A stretch of 15,425 nt of DNA from positions 1 through 15,425 of the forward strand of contig CALANW010000063.1 of the NCBI GenBank assembly GCA_937926145.1, given 5' to 3'. Source of the stretch: an uncultured Ruminococcus sp. Lineage in GTDB: Bacteria > Bacillota > Clostridia > Oscillospirales > Ruminococcaceae. The notes under the pieces are model-generated. The model made no database searches, had not been told where the DNA came from, and saw only the letters and a program-made list of their open reading frames with translations. Below are positions 1 to 8,232 of the stretch, one piece after another. A program made the translations under genes and the position numbers. Position 1 is the first letter of the stretch. Every line of letters starts with the position of its first letter.

Positions 1-16
1 AAAAATATTTTTTCAT
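1..16 (-). CDS. Start of the next transfer-operon gene (cut by window edge)
   Basis: An ATG at 16..14 begins an open frame reading M-K-K-Y-F before the window ends. An AGGAG ribosome site lies a few bases upstream, just after the stop of the CD1108-like gene, and the spacing is normal for this operon. A lysine-rich start followed by aromatic residues would suit a signal peptide or membrane protein, but five codons cannot identify the gene. In related elements this position holds other conjugation genes or, if the hydrolase domain is separate, a cell-wall hydrolase. Which applies here cannot be seen. Confidence 0.6.
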
Positions 17-31
17 AAGCTTCTCCTGCCT

Positions 32-2614
32 TTATCCCTCGGTGAACGGCGTATTGACCTGCCAGAGTCCCGAATTGGGAAGCTCGTCCTTTATAAGCTT
101 CTCATAAAACTCCATAGCCTTTGCATTATCCTTTGCTCCGAACTGCCGAAAACCGCTTTCATCAATATCCAGTTCCTTTTTGAACATATCAATATATGCT
201 TCAAGTATCTTTTTGCAGTTCTTTTCATCAACGCCAATGTCCTCTGCTTCTGTAAGCTCCATAACCTTTTTAAGAAGCTCATCTGCGGACAGACACTCGC
301 CGATCTCACCTGTCAGATTATCGTGATCGCTGTCACAGTAATATTCCCAGCTGTATCCGCTTTCGTAATCACCCGTAAGCCTGCGTTTGCAGTTTTGTCC
401 GATACAGGGGTTATTGTGAGTAATCTCTGCGGTGATGCTTATATACTCCGTTTTTTCAAAGAAATCCATAATATCCTGCGGAGTGATGTTAAGGCTCGGT
501 TCGGCTTCTTCCGCATCGGCATCATCTGGCTTCATAGTTATAAGGCTTTTATATAAAGCGATATATGACAGCAGTTCTTCCGATGAAAGCTCGCTGTTTA
601 TCTCAACATTTCCGAAACCGTTAGTTCCGACAATAGGCTTTTCGTTAAATTCAACGGAGTCCTCTATGCCGTTTCCGCCGCCCAAGCTCTCCACTTCATA
701 ATGCTGTCTGTGTTCCGATGGAGTAAGTCCGTCATTAAGCTCACCTATCAGACGCATATATTCCTCATAAGCCGCCTGCTGTGCCTGTGAAAGAGCCTGA
801 CTTATTGCACGTCCCATTGCCTGACTTATCGCCTGTGCTTCTTCGGGAGTTTTCGCCTGATTTATCAATGGCTGAAACTGTGCCTGAATTTCCTTGATTA
901 TCTTCTGACAATACTCCGCAAAGAATGTACCGAAATCAAGGCCTGCATTTTCATACTGATATGTACCGCCGTACCAATCGCCGTAATTGAGGTAGTAATA
1001 AGCCTGCGTAATATCCATATAGTTCTTGACCATAAGAGTATATCCGTCGATTATCTCCGCATTTGTTTCAGCATTATGCTCTTCATCGGGTTCTTCGCCT
1101 GCAAGCCCGTAGGAAAACGGAGTGAGCCAGCCGAAAAAGCCCATTATTATCACAAAAACAACTATCGTTATCAAAATAGGCAGAACAACGGTAAGACCTC
1201 CTCCGCCCAGAATGACGGACGCACCCTTTTTCTTCAAAAGCTGTTTTGCTATGCCGCCCTTGCTTATATTTGCTGAAAAAAGAGTGTCGGGAATTTTCCT
1301 GTTTTTCTTTATGAAGATCTCCTTTTGCTTTCCCTTTACCTCTTTTGCCCTCTGCTTCTTGCCGTATTCCTGCTTTTCCTGCTGTAATTTATGACTGTTC
1401 CCGACTTTAAAGCCGCCCTGCTTTTGGTCGGGAGCTTCAGAATTTCGGTAAGCATCAGTTTTTCTGTTCTTCGATTTTTCATTTTTCCCTGTTACCTCAT
1501 CGTATTTATCTATACCGAACCGATTGCCGTGATTTCTCATACGCTCCTCGGCTCGCTTTTCTTTTTTCAAATCAGTTTCAGCCAGCTTTTTTACAAGCTT
1601 TTTTGCTTCAACAGCCGCAAGTGCTGATGAAACATCAAGCACCGAACCGCTGACGGAATCGGAACGTGATACAGCCTGTCCGACCCTGCTCACACCGCTT
1701 ATGACGTTCTGCGTACTTTCTCCGACAGCACCGCCGACAATATTTTCAAGTGCATTTTCCTTTTGCTTTTCGATATATCCGCTGTACGCCTTTTTAGCTT
1801 TATATGCTCTTACATCTGCATCAAACGTATCAAAAACAGCGTGTTCGGAATTTCCGAGATACTCGTTTTCATAAGCTTTTCCCTGTTCGTCCTTTAAATG
1901 TTCCACCGGAACGTCGGGGACTGTTTCAGACTGTCCGGATTTTTCATCAGCCTGCGGAATATCCTCATCTTTAACAACAGCCGCACGACCCAGCCTTATA
2001 GCTTCATTGTTTTTCTGTTCAATGAAAGCCGCCCGTTTCATTCGCAAAGCTATTTCGGGTGTGATCGTCTTTTTCATCTCTCCGATACTGCTTTCCGCAG
2101 ACTGTGAAATGTGTGCAGGCTCAAAAGCTTTTTTCTCTGTCTTTTGGGTTTCCGCAAATGCTTCTGCATTATGCTCTTCCGTTTTTTCCGAATGATCAAA
2201 TCTTGCAGTATTTATCTTTATATTTGCTTTATTCTGCTGATCCAGAAAGGCGGCACGCTTCATACGCTGTGCCGTTTCGGGAGTAATTCCGATATGCTCC
2301 GATACCGCATTTTCGGGTTTGTTTTCCGAATGAAAACTGCGGCTGTCGGTTCTCTCCGCACTTGACTGAAATGCTTTCGGTGCATCAGCCTTTACAGATT
2401 TAACCTCATTATCGGGTGATTTGCCCTTGCTTGCGGCAATCGTTCCCGAAACGATATTTTCATCTTTCCTCTGAACACGGGCAACGTGATATTTCTTATT
2501 CTTGTTTGTCCGTGCATTGAAAGAAGCTATTGCTCCCTTCTTCTTATCAAAAGAAGAAAGGGAGTGTTTTTCTACTGCGTTAGCTGACTTATTTTTTCTA
2601 TCAACCTTTGCCAT
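32..2614 (-). CDS. CD1108-like conjugation membrane protein without C-terminal hydrolase domain
   Basis: An 860-residue protein, counted from ATG 2614, chosen because GGGAG sits six bases upstream; a TTG six bases earlier is less likely. The first 465 residues are charged, low-complexity and probably cytoplasmic. They contain two copies of a helix-like repeat (TPEtAqRMKRAAF, about 111-129 and 185-203). One transmembrane segment follows at about 466-495. The outer part has a Gln/Ala-rich helical stretch (about 585-618) and a four-cysteine cluster (C737, C742, C760, C774) that could bind metal or form disulfides. Domain order and place after VirB4 match the CD1108 family of Clostridial conjugative elements. 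Members of that family, as I recall, continue into a Cys/His cell-wall hydrolase domain, but this one stops just after the G-L-W-Q-V segment that would precede it. Likely role: bitopic protein linking the channel to the wall. The family call is by recollection and context. Confidence 0.75.
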   Translation of the reverse strand: MAKVDRKNKSANAVEKHSLSSFDKKKGAIASFNARTNKNKKYHVARVQRKDENIVSGTIAASKGKSPDNEVKSVKADAPKAFQSSAERTDSRSFHSENKPENAVSEHIGITPETAQRMKRAAFLDQQNKANIKINTARFDHSEKTEEHNAEAFAETQKTEKKAFEPAHISQSAESSIGEMKKTITPEIALRMKRAAFIEQKNNEAIRLGRAAVVKDEDIPQADEKSGQSETVPDVPVEHLKDEQGKAYENEYLGNSEHAVFDTFDADVRAYKAKKAYSGYIEKQKENALENIVGGAVGESTQNVISGVSRVGQAVSRSDSVSGSVLDVSSALAAVEAKKLVKKLAETDLKKEKRAEERMRNHGNRFGIDKYDEVTGKNEKSKNRKTDAYRNSEAPDQKQGGFKVGNSHKLQQEKQEYGKKQRAKEVKGKQKEIFIKKNRKIPDTLFSANISKGGIAKQLLKKKGASVILGGGGLTVVLPILITIVVFVIIMGFFGWLTPFSYGLAGEEPDEEHNAETNAEIIDGYTLMVKNYMDITQAYYYLNYGDWYGGTYQYENAGLDFGTFFAEYCQKIIKEIQAQFQPLINQAKTPEEAQAISQAMGRAISQALSQAQQAAYEEYMRLIGELNDGLTPSEHRQHYEVESLGGGNGIEDSVEFNEKPIVGTNGFGNVEINSELSSEELLSYIALYKSLITMKPDDADAEEAEPSLNITPQDIMDFFEKTEYISITAEITHNNPCIGQNCKRRLTGDYESGYSWEYYCDSDHDNLTGEIGECLSADELLKKVMELTEAEDIGVDEKNCKKILEAYIDMFKKELDIDESGFRQFGAKDNAKAMEFYEKLIKDELPNSGLWQVNTPFTEG

Positions 2615-2635
2615 AAACAACTCCCTTTCATTTCG

Positions 2636-5600
2636 TTATGTGTTTTTATTCTCTTCCTCGGTCTGAAGCATCTTCGCCGTTTCGGAGAAGTTTGTAGTCA
2701 TAAGACTGTACAGCTTCGTATCCTTGGGGAATTCATCATAGAACGGTATCTTGGTCTTGCCGCCCAGAATGAGAAGTCCGTGTCCGGCAGGAACATCATT
2801 CACAAACTGGATCTCGCTGTCATTGATATTCAGAACGTCCTGAAGCTTCGCCGCATCTGTGGGGTTCTGTTTCAGAAGCACGATAAACTCCGAGTTTGCA
2901 AGCATATTCCTTGACTTGTAATCCTTGAGCAGATCGTCCACGTTCTGCGTAATGCCCGTGAGAATACCGCCGTACTTTCTTGCACGCTTCCAGAGCATCT
3001 GCAAGTAGTCGAGGGAATATTCATCGGCAAACAGCAGATGTGCTTCATCAATGAAAATGTACGTTTTTCTGCCCTTTTCCTTGTTCTCCGCAAGGCGGTT
3101 CCAGATGTAGTCAAGAATAAGGAGCATCGACTGTGTTTTCAGATTGCCGTTCAGGTCACGAATATCGTATGCAATAAAGCGGTTCTTCGTATTGACGTTG
3201 GTCTGATTGTTAAAATATTTAGCAGAACCATTTACATACATATCAATGGTAATTATGAGCTTGTCCTTCATTTCCTTCGGCACATTTTCGGTTTCTTCCT
3301 TCATACATTCGAGGAATGTGCCGAGGGTAGGCATATCCTTCGGATCAAGAGTTTTCAGCACTCCCGACTTTGCGTATGCTTTCTGCACACAGCGGTCAAC
3401 AAAGGACTTTTCCTGTGCGTTAAGAGGGTGCTTTGCGTCCATACAAGAAATGAACGATGTTACAAGCTGACACTTATCTGCGATAATATCCACTTCGGGA
3501 TCGTCAAGCAGACGGAAATCGAAATCAAACATATTGATGTAGTTTGTCGGGCCGTTGGAGAAACGTACTACCTCACCGCCGAATGCTTCCGCCAACTTCC
3601 AGTATTCTCTTTCGGGGTCAATTACCAAAACATCCGCATTTTCATCGCCTGTGATGATGTTTGTAATCTCCGTTTTGACCTTGAATGACTTGCCGCCGCC
3701 CGATGCCGCAAGATAGAAACCGGAGGGGTTTATAAGCCCCGTCACACAGTCAAAAAGGATAAGGTTATGTGAAAGCACATTCATACCATAATATGTGGCG
3801 TGTTCCATCTGCACTTCACGGACATTGAACGGCATAAATATCGCAACGGATTCCGAGGGCATTGTGCGGAGATAGTCAAACTTTCTCTGATATCCGAGGG
3901 GCAGGCAGTCTGCCATACCGTGTTCCTGCTCCCAAGCCATTTCGCCCTTGATACAGCCCGAACGCTTGAGGGTGCTTTCGATTACCTCAACACTTTCGTT
4001 AAGCTCGTCAAAGGTATCTGCTTTTATAAGTATCTGCGTATTGACCATAAAGAGCTTCTGATCCTTGACGGTTATCTTGTCGAATACGCTTACCATTGCA
4101 TCACGCTGATTCTTTATTCTCTGGGGCTTCTGCGAAGAAAAGTTTCCGTGCTGTGCCGCCTTTACCTCTCGCTTTGCCATATCCGTATCAACGGCGGTGA
4201 TCTGATGCTGTACAAGCTTTCTCGCTTCCGCACTGTCGTATGTTTCAATGTTGGTCGTTACCATAATTTCAATGCCTGTACCCAGAAGTCCCGTTAAAAT
4301 ATCCGACGTAGTCGTTGAGGGATATTCTCGGATATACAGCACCTTTGCGTACTTGTCATTGAACATAAAGTAATCTTTCTTGAAGTCGAAATAATCAGGA
4401 CTGCAATAGAGCTTTTCCCTGCCCTTTGCAAAATCTTCTTCTGTAAGAACGGGAACAGTCATTTCATCAGCTCCCACAAAGAAATCACGAAGCATTTCAA
4501 TACGCTCCTGCGAGGTCAATGCACGAAGAGCTGTATTCCCGATACGATTAAATGTATTCGTGGCGGTTATATCAAGCGTTCTGAAACGTCTGACCGCTGT
4601 TTCCTCATCGGGAGCTTTTATCGTAAGGGTTATGTACATATGCTTCTGAACAGCGTTCTGTCCCTTGCGGATATTTGCTTCAAGAACCTTGCTGTTGAAC
4701 TCATAGCGGTAATCGAAAAGTGCGTCCGCTTTCTGCGGCATAAGTGTCGCCTTTTTAAACTCCTCCATATTTAGCCTGTTGTTCCAGCAGCAAATCTGAC
4801 AGTCAACGGTATCGTCCAGAATACCGAGAAATTCGATATATCTTTCAAGATACATATACTGCTGTTCCTCGTCCGCAAGATTGAAGTTTATATCGTCAAA
4901 GGTATAAGCCTTTGAGTACATTTTCTTTCCGAGGAAGAAAATATCATCGGAGAGGACTTTCTGATATGGAACAGTGGAAAGCACCTTTTTTGAAAGATTC
5001 TTCTTTTCCCTGCCCTTTTTATCTCTCTTTGCCTTTTTGCCCTTTTTCTTATCGGGCTTGTCTGTGGCAAGACGGACGGCATCTCTGTCCCTTGCGGACA
5101 TTGGTGCATCTTCATCATCTGCGACAGTCTTTTTTGACTTCTTTTTTACAAATGCCATTGCTCCTGCAAGAACAGCAATTACAACAGGAACGGCTATAAA
5201 TGCAGGATTCTGAATTAAGAAACTGCCGACATTTTCGCTTGGCTGAACAACTTCCGTTACAGTTTCGGTGACTGTTTCCTGCACTTCTTCCGCTGTGATT
5301 TCTGCCTGAAGCTCCGCAGAAGTCATTTCTTCAATGACCTCTTCACTTGTTTCGGGAATTACAGCTTCGGAGAAAACAGATACTTCCGTCTGAACTGTTT
5401 CAGTTTCGGAAACTCCTGCTTCTTCAAGGGATTGTGCAACTGCATCTGCCACGATGCTTGAAATAATGTCATCATTATTCATTTCCGTATCGGCAGGCAC
5501 TTCCGTTTCTGCCGGATGTTCCAGTGGAACATTTTCGTTTTCGGCGGTTTTCATAGCGGAAATATCTGTACTTTCGGGTACATTTTCAGTATTTTCAACT

Positions 5601-5683
5601 GCTGTCTGTTCTCCCGTATTCTCTGTGGGAGCAGATACTTCCGTAACCTTGGTTACAGAATTCATAATGCTTTCTTCACCCAT
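2636..5683 (-). CDS. virB4: VirB4/TraE-type conjugation ATPase with acidic membrane-anchored N-terminal extension
   Basis: The ATPase that powers assembly and substrate transfer of the mating channel at the cytoplasmic face. The VirB4 core spans about residues 235-1000. It has Walker A A-A-S-G-G-G-K-S (659-666), Walker B Y-I-F-I-D-E-A-H (875-882) and the later I-T-Q-N motif (911-914). The first 150 residues are Thr/Glu/Val-rich and acidic. A hydrophobic segment follows (about 156-179), then K-K-K-S-K-K and a very basic linker to about 233. By the positive-inside rule the acidic tail would lie outside and the ATPase inside. VirB4 relatives are usually about 800 residues, so roughly 220 residues are extra. 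The ATG directly follows the PrgI stop (TAAATG), with AAAGGAGGG inside the last PrgI codons, so the long form is well supported at initiation. The extension could be a fused small membrane protein; no named domain is recognised in it. Confidence 0.95.
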   Translation of the reverse strand: MGEESIMNSVTKVTEVSAPTENTGEQTAVENTENVPESTDISAMKTAENENVPLEHPAETEVPADTEMNNDDIISSIVADAVAQSLEEAGVSETETVQTEVSVFSEAVIPETSEEVIEEMTSAELQAEITAEEVQETVTETVTEVVQPSENVGSFLIQNPAFIAVPVVIAVLAGAMAFVKKKSKKTVADDEDAPMSARDRDAVRLATDKPDKKKGKKAKRDKKGREKKNLSKKVLSTVPYQKVLSDDIFFLGKKMYSKAYTFDDINFNLADEEQQYMYLERYIEFLGILDDTVDCQICCWNNRLNMEEFKKATLMPQKADALFDYRYEFNSKVLEANIRKGQNAVQKHMYITLTIKAPDEETAVRRFRTLDITATNTFNRIGNTALRALTSQERIEMLRDFFVGADEMTVPVLTEEDFAKGREKLYCSPDYFDFKKDYFMFNDKYAKVLYIREYPSTTTSDILTGLLGTGIEIMVTTNIETYDSAEARKLVQHQITAVDTDMAKREVKAAQHGNFSSQKPQRIKNQRDAMVSVFDKITVKDQKLFMVNTQILIKADTFDELNESVEVIESTLKRSGCIKGEMAWEQEHGMADCLPLGYQRKFDYLRTMPSESVAIFMPFNVREVQMEHATYYGMNVLSHNLILFDCVTGLINPSGFYLAASGGGKSFKVKTEITNIITGDENADVLVIDPEREYWKLAEAFGGEVVRFSNGPTNYINMFDFDFRLLDDPEVDIIADKCQLVTSFISCMDAKHPLNAQEKSFVDRCVQKAYAKSGVLKTLDPKDMPTLGTFLECMKEETENVPKEMKDKLIITIDMYVNGSAKYFNNQTNVNTKNRFIAYDIRDLNGNLKTQSMLLILDYIWNRLAENKEKGRKTYIFIDEAHLLFADEYSLDYLQMLWKRARKYGGILTGITQNVDDLLKDYKSRNMLANSEFIVLLKQNPTDAAKLQDVLNINDSEIQFVNDVPAGHGLLILGGKTKIPFYDEFPKDTKLYSLMTTNFSETAKMLQTEEENKNT

Positions 5684-6100
5684 TTATTGCCCTCCTTTAG
5701 ACTTGTGTTTTTTCCTTTTATTCGCTTTCTTTTCGACCGCACGTTCCTTTTCAAGCCCGTTCAGCCATATTTTTCTCACTTCATCGTGTATCTGAACTTT
5801 CTCCGGGAGATAGGTCATTCCTCTTCGCTGTTTGCCCGCATAAAACTCAAATAAGGTCGAAGCAAACTTCTCAAAAGGCATACCGTTGTATTTCATAAAG
5901 CCCACCGCCGCAAGCGGAGCAACCTCAATAATGACGATATACATAAGAATATCTGTGGGAATAAAATTCTTTCCGATAAGAAATGTGAGAACAGCAAGTG
6001 CGATCATTGCAATTCCGCATACAAACTGGCGTACGGTAAGTCCGAAGAAAAACTGCTCCTTGTACTCCGTAACGTCCTGCGGAATATCTGCCTTTATCAT
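5684..6100 (-). CDS. prgI: PrgI family inner-membrane channel protein
   Basis: A 138-residue protein with two adjacent hydrophobic segments (about 24-43 and 47-66) and a conserved-looking N-terminus (I-P-Q-D-V-T-E-Y-K-E) typical of the PrgI family, which sits directly upstream of VirB4 in Gram-positive conjugation systems and corresponds in position to VirB3. The C-terminal 30 residues are highly basic (K/R-rich), so they are probably cytoplasmic and may contact VirB4. The start is ATG 6100, overlapping the methyltransferase stop as TGATG with GAGGTG upstream; a TTG one codon earlier is also open but less likely. The final codons carry the ribosome site of virB4, and the two genes abut with no gap, so translation is probably coupled to keep channel components in proportion. 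Confidence 0.9.
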   Translation of the reverse strand: MIKADIPQDVTEYKEQFFFGLTVRQFVCGIAMIALAVLTFLIGKNFIPTDILMYIVIIEVAPLAAVGFMKYNGMPFEKFASTLFEFYAGKQRRGMTYLPEKVQIHDEVRKIWLNGLEKERAVEKKANKRKKHKSKGGQ

Positions 6101-7314
6101 CAAATCACCTCTTTCAGCCCGTTCAGAATATGGGCGATAACGTCAACAGTCCAGCCGTTTCCGATACATTTATATCTCTGCGTATTGGAGATACCCTCGG
6201 TGTAATTGTCGGGGAGTGTCTGCAAGCGTTCCGCTTCTATGGGAGTGAGCTTGCGGACAATATAATCGCCGTCGGGCAGGTCGATCTTATAAAGACCTGT
6301 CTTTGCTCCCTGACCTCCGCCGTTTGCGGACAGCGTTACAGATTTTCCACGAACGGAACATATCCGCTGTCCCTGACCGCCTTTTCCATATTCGCCTACA
6401 CGGACAGGCTGTGCTATTGCGGTAGTTCCGCCCTTAAAGCCCTTGTTGGTTATGAGCGTTGCTTCTCCGTATTTGTAATACCCTGCCATAAAGGTCCGGG
6501 ATTTTTCCCCCTCTCCGTTATATGTATTGAACGGGATAGGCTCAGCCACCATAGAATCCTTCTGAACGGTAGTTAAGCAGTTGCTTTTCCCGTCCTTTCG
6601 GGCTTCGATAAACTGCTCTGTGCCGCCAGCACATTTTTCTGAACGTTTTCCGCTTTGAATATACCGTCCACGCTGTGCAACACCCACAGGCTCGGCTATC
6701 ATGCTCCGCTGACTTCTCTGCAATGTGTTCCATAAAACAGCACCGTCATAGCTTGCAGTCATACAGTAGCTTTTGTCCTGCCACGGCAGTCCGCTTTCAA
6801 GAATATCTTTAAGCAGGATACCCTTGTCCGCCGGCTGACTGACATTGGGGATATTTGTCCAATAGCACCTCTTCCTCTGCTGTGCGGAAACAAGTGCCGA
6901 ATTTATCATAATGGGCTTTACTCCAATCTGTTCGGAAATAAAGTCCTTTATATTTTGGTGTATGCTGTTGTTATTTTCATAAAGGAAATATCTGCACCCG
7001 CTTTCACGCAAAGCACGGACATATTCCATAAAAAGCTTTCCGCCCATACCGTCGGGAGTAACTTCTCTGCCCGTTTTGGCAATGCTCCAATAGGTGCAGG
7101 GAGAACCGCCGATAAGCAGGTCATATCCCTTGAAATCGGAATAACTGCCGCCGAACACATCTCCGTGATGAACTATCTGAGGATAGTTTTTCTCGGAAAT
7201 TTTCACCGCATATTTGTCAATCTCAAAAGCATCATAGCTTTCAACAGGTATGCCTGCACGCTCCAGAGCCGCCATTCCGCAGGATATGCCGTCATATAAA
7301 CTCAGAACTCTCAT
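6100..7314 (-). CDS. DNA (cytosine-5)-methyltransferase embedded in the transfer operon
   Basis: A 404-residue C5-cytosine methyltransferase that transfers methyl from S-adenosylmethionine to cytosine. Visible motifs: I, L-Y-D-G-I-S-C-G-M (6-14); acidic F-E-I-D (30-33); IV, G-G-S-P-C (69-73) with catalytic Cys73; VI as E-N-N (113-115), where many enzymes have E-N-V; VIII, Q-Q-R-K-R (145-149); IX/X, R-K-L-T-P-I-E-A-E-R-L-Q (354-365) and I-G-N-G-W (384-388). The central region (about 205-345) is the target-recognition part and is built from repeated A-(E/Q)-P units. No restriction endonuclease is adjacent, so this looks like an orphan enzyme. It lies between virB6 and prgI, starting three bases after the virB6 stop and overlapping prgI by one base, so it is made with the channel. 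Protection of transferred DNA from recipient restriction is the likely role (inference). The recognition sequence cannot be read from the protein. Confidence 0.95.
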   Translation of the reverse strand: MRVLSLYDGISCGMAALERAGIPVESYDAFEIDKYAVKISEKNYPQIVHHGDVFGGSYSDFKGYDLLIGGSPCTYWSIAKTGREVTPDGMGGKLFMEYVRALRESGCRYFLYENNNSIHQNIKDFISEQIGVKPIMINSALVSAQQRKRCYWTNIPNVSQPADKGILLKDILESGLPWQDKSYCMTASYDGAVLWNTLQRSQRSMIAEPVGVAQRGRYIQSGKRSEKCAGGTEQFIEARKDGKSNCLTTVQKDSMVAEPIPFNTYNGEGEKSRTFMAGYYKYGEATLITNKGFKGGTTAIAQPVRVGEYGKGGQGQRICSVRGKSVTLSANGGGQGAKTGLYKIDLPDGDYIVRKLTPIEAERLQTLPDNYTEGISNTQRYKCIGNGWTVDVIAHILNGLKEVI

Positions 7315-7317
7315 ACA

Positions 7318-8151
7318 TCACCCGCCTAACGCACGTTTTGTAATGTCGCTTGATTTTGCGACTGTTACCGCAAGCATTACAACGCTCAAAACAGGTGTTG
7401 CGTACTTGAATATGTGCATCAGCAGTCCTGCTCCGTCAAGTCCTGCCGAGAAATCAAGAGTAAGATTTGAGGAAATAAGCGTATATGCCTTGAAGCATAT
7501 CGCAAGAACTCCCCACTGCATTGATACTGCCGCAAAATTCTTTATAAACGAAATGCCTGCGGACCTTGCCTGTGTATTTACAAGGGTCGCAAGTGCCACG
7601 GGGGAGATCGCCGTAAGTATTGCCGTTTCAAACACGATGCCCAGCACCATTATAACGATAAGCGAGAACATTACGAACATAAGGATTATGATTATGACAT
7701 AGAGCAGTGTTAAGACTATGTAGTTTATGTCAAGCAGTCCGCCCTCAAGCGGAGTTCCCTGATTCATTGCATCGCCGAACGCCGCTCCTATGCCGCCAAA
7801 GGCTGACGCAAAATCCACCTCACTTTTGAACAGTCCCGAAATTATTCCCACAACGTTGTCCACGTTCTGAACTATCAATGCACTCACAACAAGCTTCATC
7901 GCCACTCTGATCGCACCCTCAATGCCGCCGTGAAAGTCGATATTGGCACAATATGTAAATGCTTCCATACAGAAAAACAAGGTCAAAAGAGCTGTGCCTG
8001 CTCCCTCGAAAATGCTTATGGCATCTCCCGCCTGACTGACAATATCGAAGCCTGCAATGCTCTGTAAAACAGCGGCAAAACCGTCAGCTTCCGTCTGCAA
8101 AAGGTTCTGTGCTTCTTCAAATGCAACTTGAAAAAAGCTTGATTCTGCCAT
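7318..8151 (-). CDS. VirB6/TrbL-like polytopic channel protein
   Basis: A 277-residue, strongly hydrophobic protein with about six membrane segments, the clearest at roughly residues 50-66, 82-96, 145-178 (long, probably two spans), 180-192, 212-228 and 246-264. The central stretch with A-I-S-P-V-A and the later W-G-V-L-A pattern match the VirB6/TrbL class found between the pilin-like gene and PrgI in Clostridial elements. It forms the polytopic inner-membrane part of the mating channel through which DNA passes. The ATG is preceded by AAGGAGG at good spacing. No separate promoter is evident between it and the upstream hairpin terminator at 8175-8207, so its expression, and that of genes further left, probably depends on read-through. 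The class assignment rests on topology and gene order rather than on a diagnostic motif. Confidence 0.82.
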   Translation of the reverse strand: MAESSFFQVAFEEAQNLLQTEADGFAAVLQSIAGFDIVSQAGDAISIFEGAGTALLTLFFCMEAFTYCANIDFHGGIEGAIRVAMKLVVSALIVQNVDNVVGIISGLFKSEVDFASAFGGIGAAFGDAMNQGTPLEGGLLDINYIVLTLLYVIIIILMFVMFSLIVIMVLGIVFETAILTAISPVALATLVNTQARSAGISFIKNFAAVSMQWGVLAICFKAYTLISSNLTLDFSAGLDGAGLLMHIFKYATPVLSVVMLAVTVAKSSDITKRALGG

Positions 8152-8174
8152 TATGCTCCTCCTTTCTTATTCAG

Positions 8175-8207
8175 AAAAGGACGGCCATATTGGATATATA
8201 ACCGTCC
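8175..8207 (-). terminator. Rho-independent terminator/attenuator after the pilin-like gene
   Basis: Minus-strand RNA gives a 12-bp stem (GGACGGUUAUAU with AUAUGGCCGUCC), a five-base loop and UUUU. Two stem positions pair as U-G wobbles only in the minus-strand RNA; on the plus strand they would be C-A mismatches. The hairpin is therefore oriented for minus-strand transcription. It lies about 25 bases after the pilin stop and just before the virB6 ribosome site. With a short U run it probably terminates partially, making it a stoichiometry control between pilin and channel genes. Confidence 0.8.
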
Positions 8208-8232
8208 ATGTGTTTTGCTGATTATCTGCCGA

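Noticed and set aside
3038..3688. Long plus-strand frame opposite virB4 (216 codons), with others at 3800-4297 and 11760-12467
   Set aside because: They are antisense shadows of well-supported genes, without ribosome sites or recognisable domains.
5516..5532. Palindrome considered as an SOS (LexA/DinR) box
   Set aside because: Gram-positive SOS boxes have GAAC-N4-GTTC order; this has GTTC before GAAC, and it lies inside a coding sequence.
5643..5656. GTAACC/GGTTAC inverted repeat near the start of virB4
   Set aside because: Short arms inside a Thr/Val-rich coding stretch; codon repetition explains it and no function is indicated.
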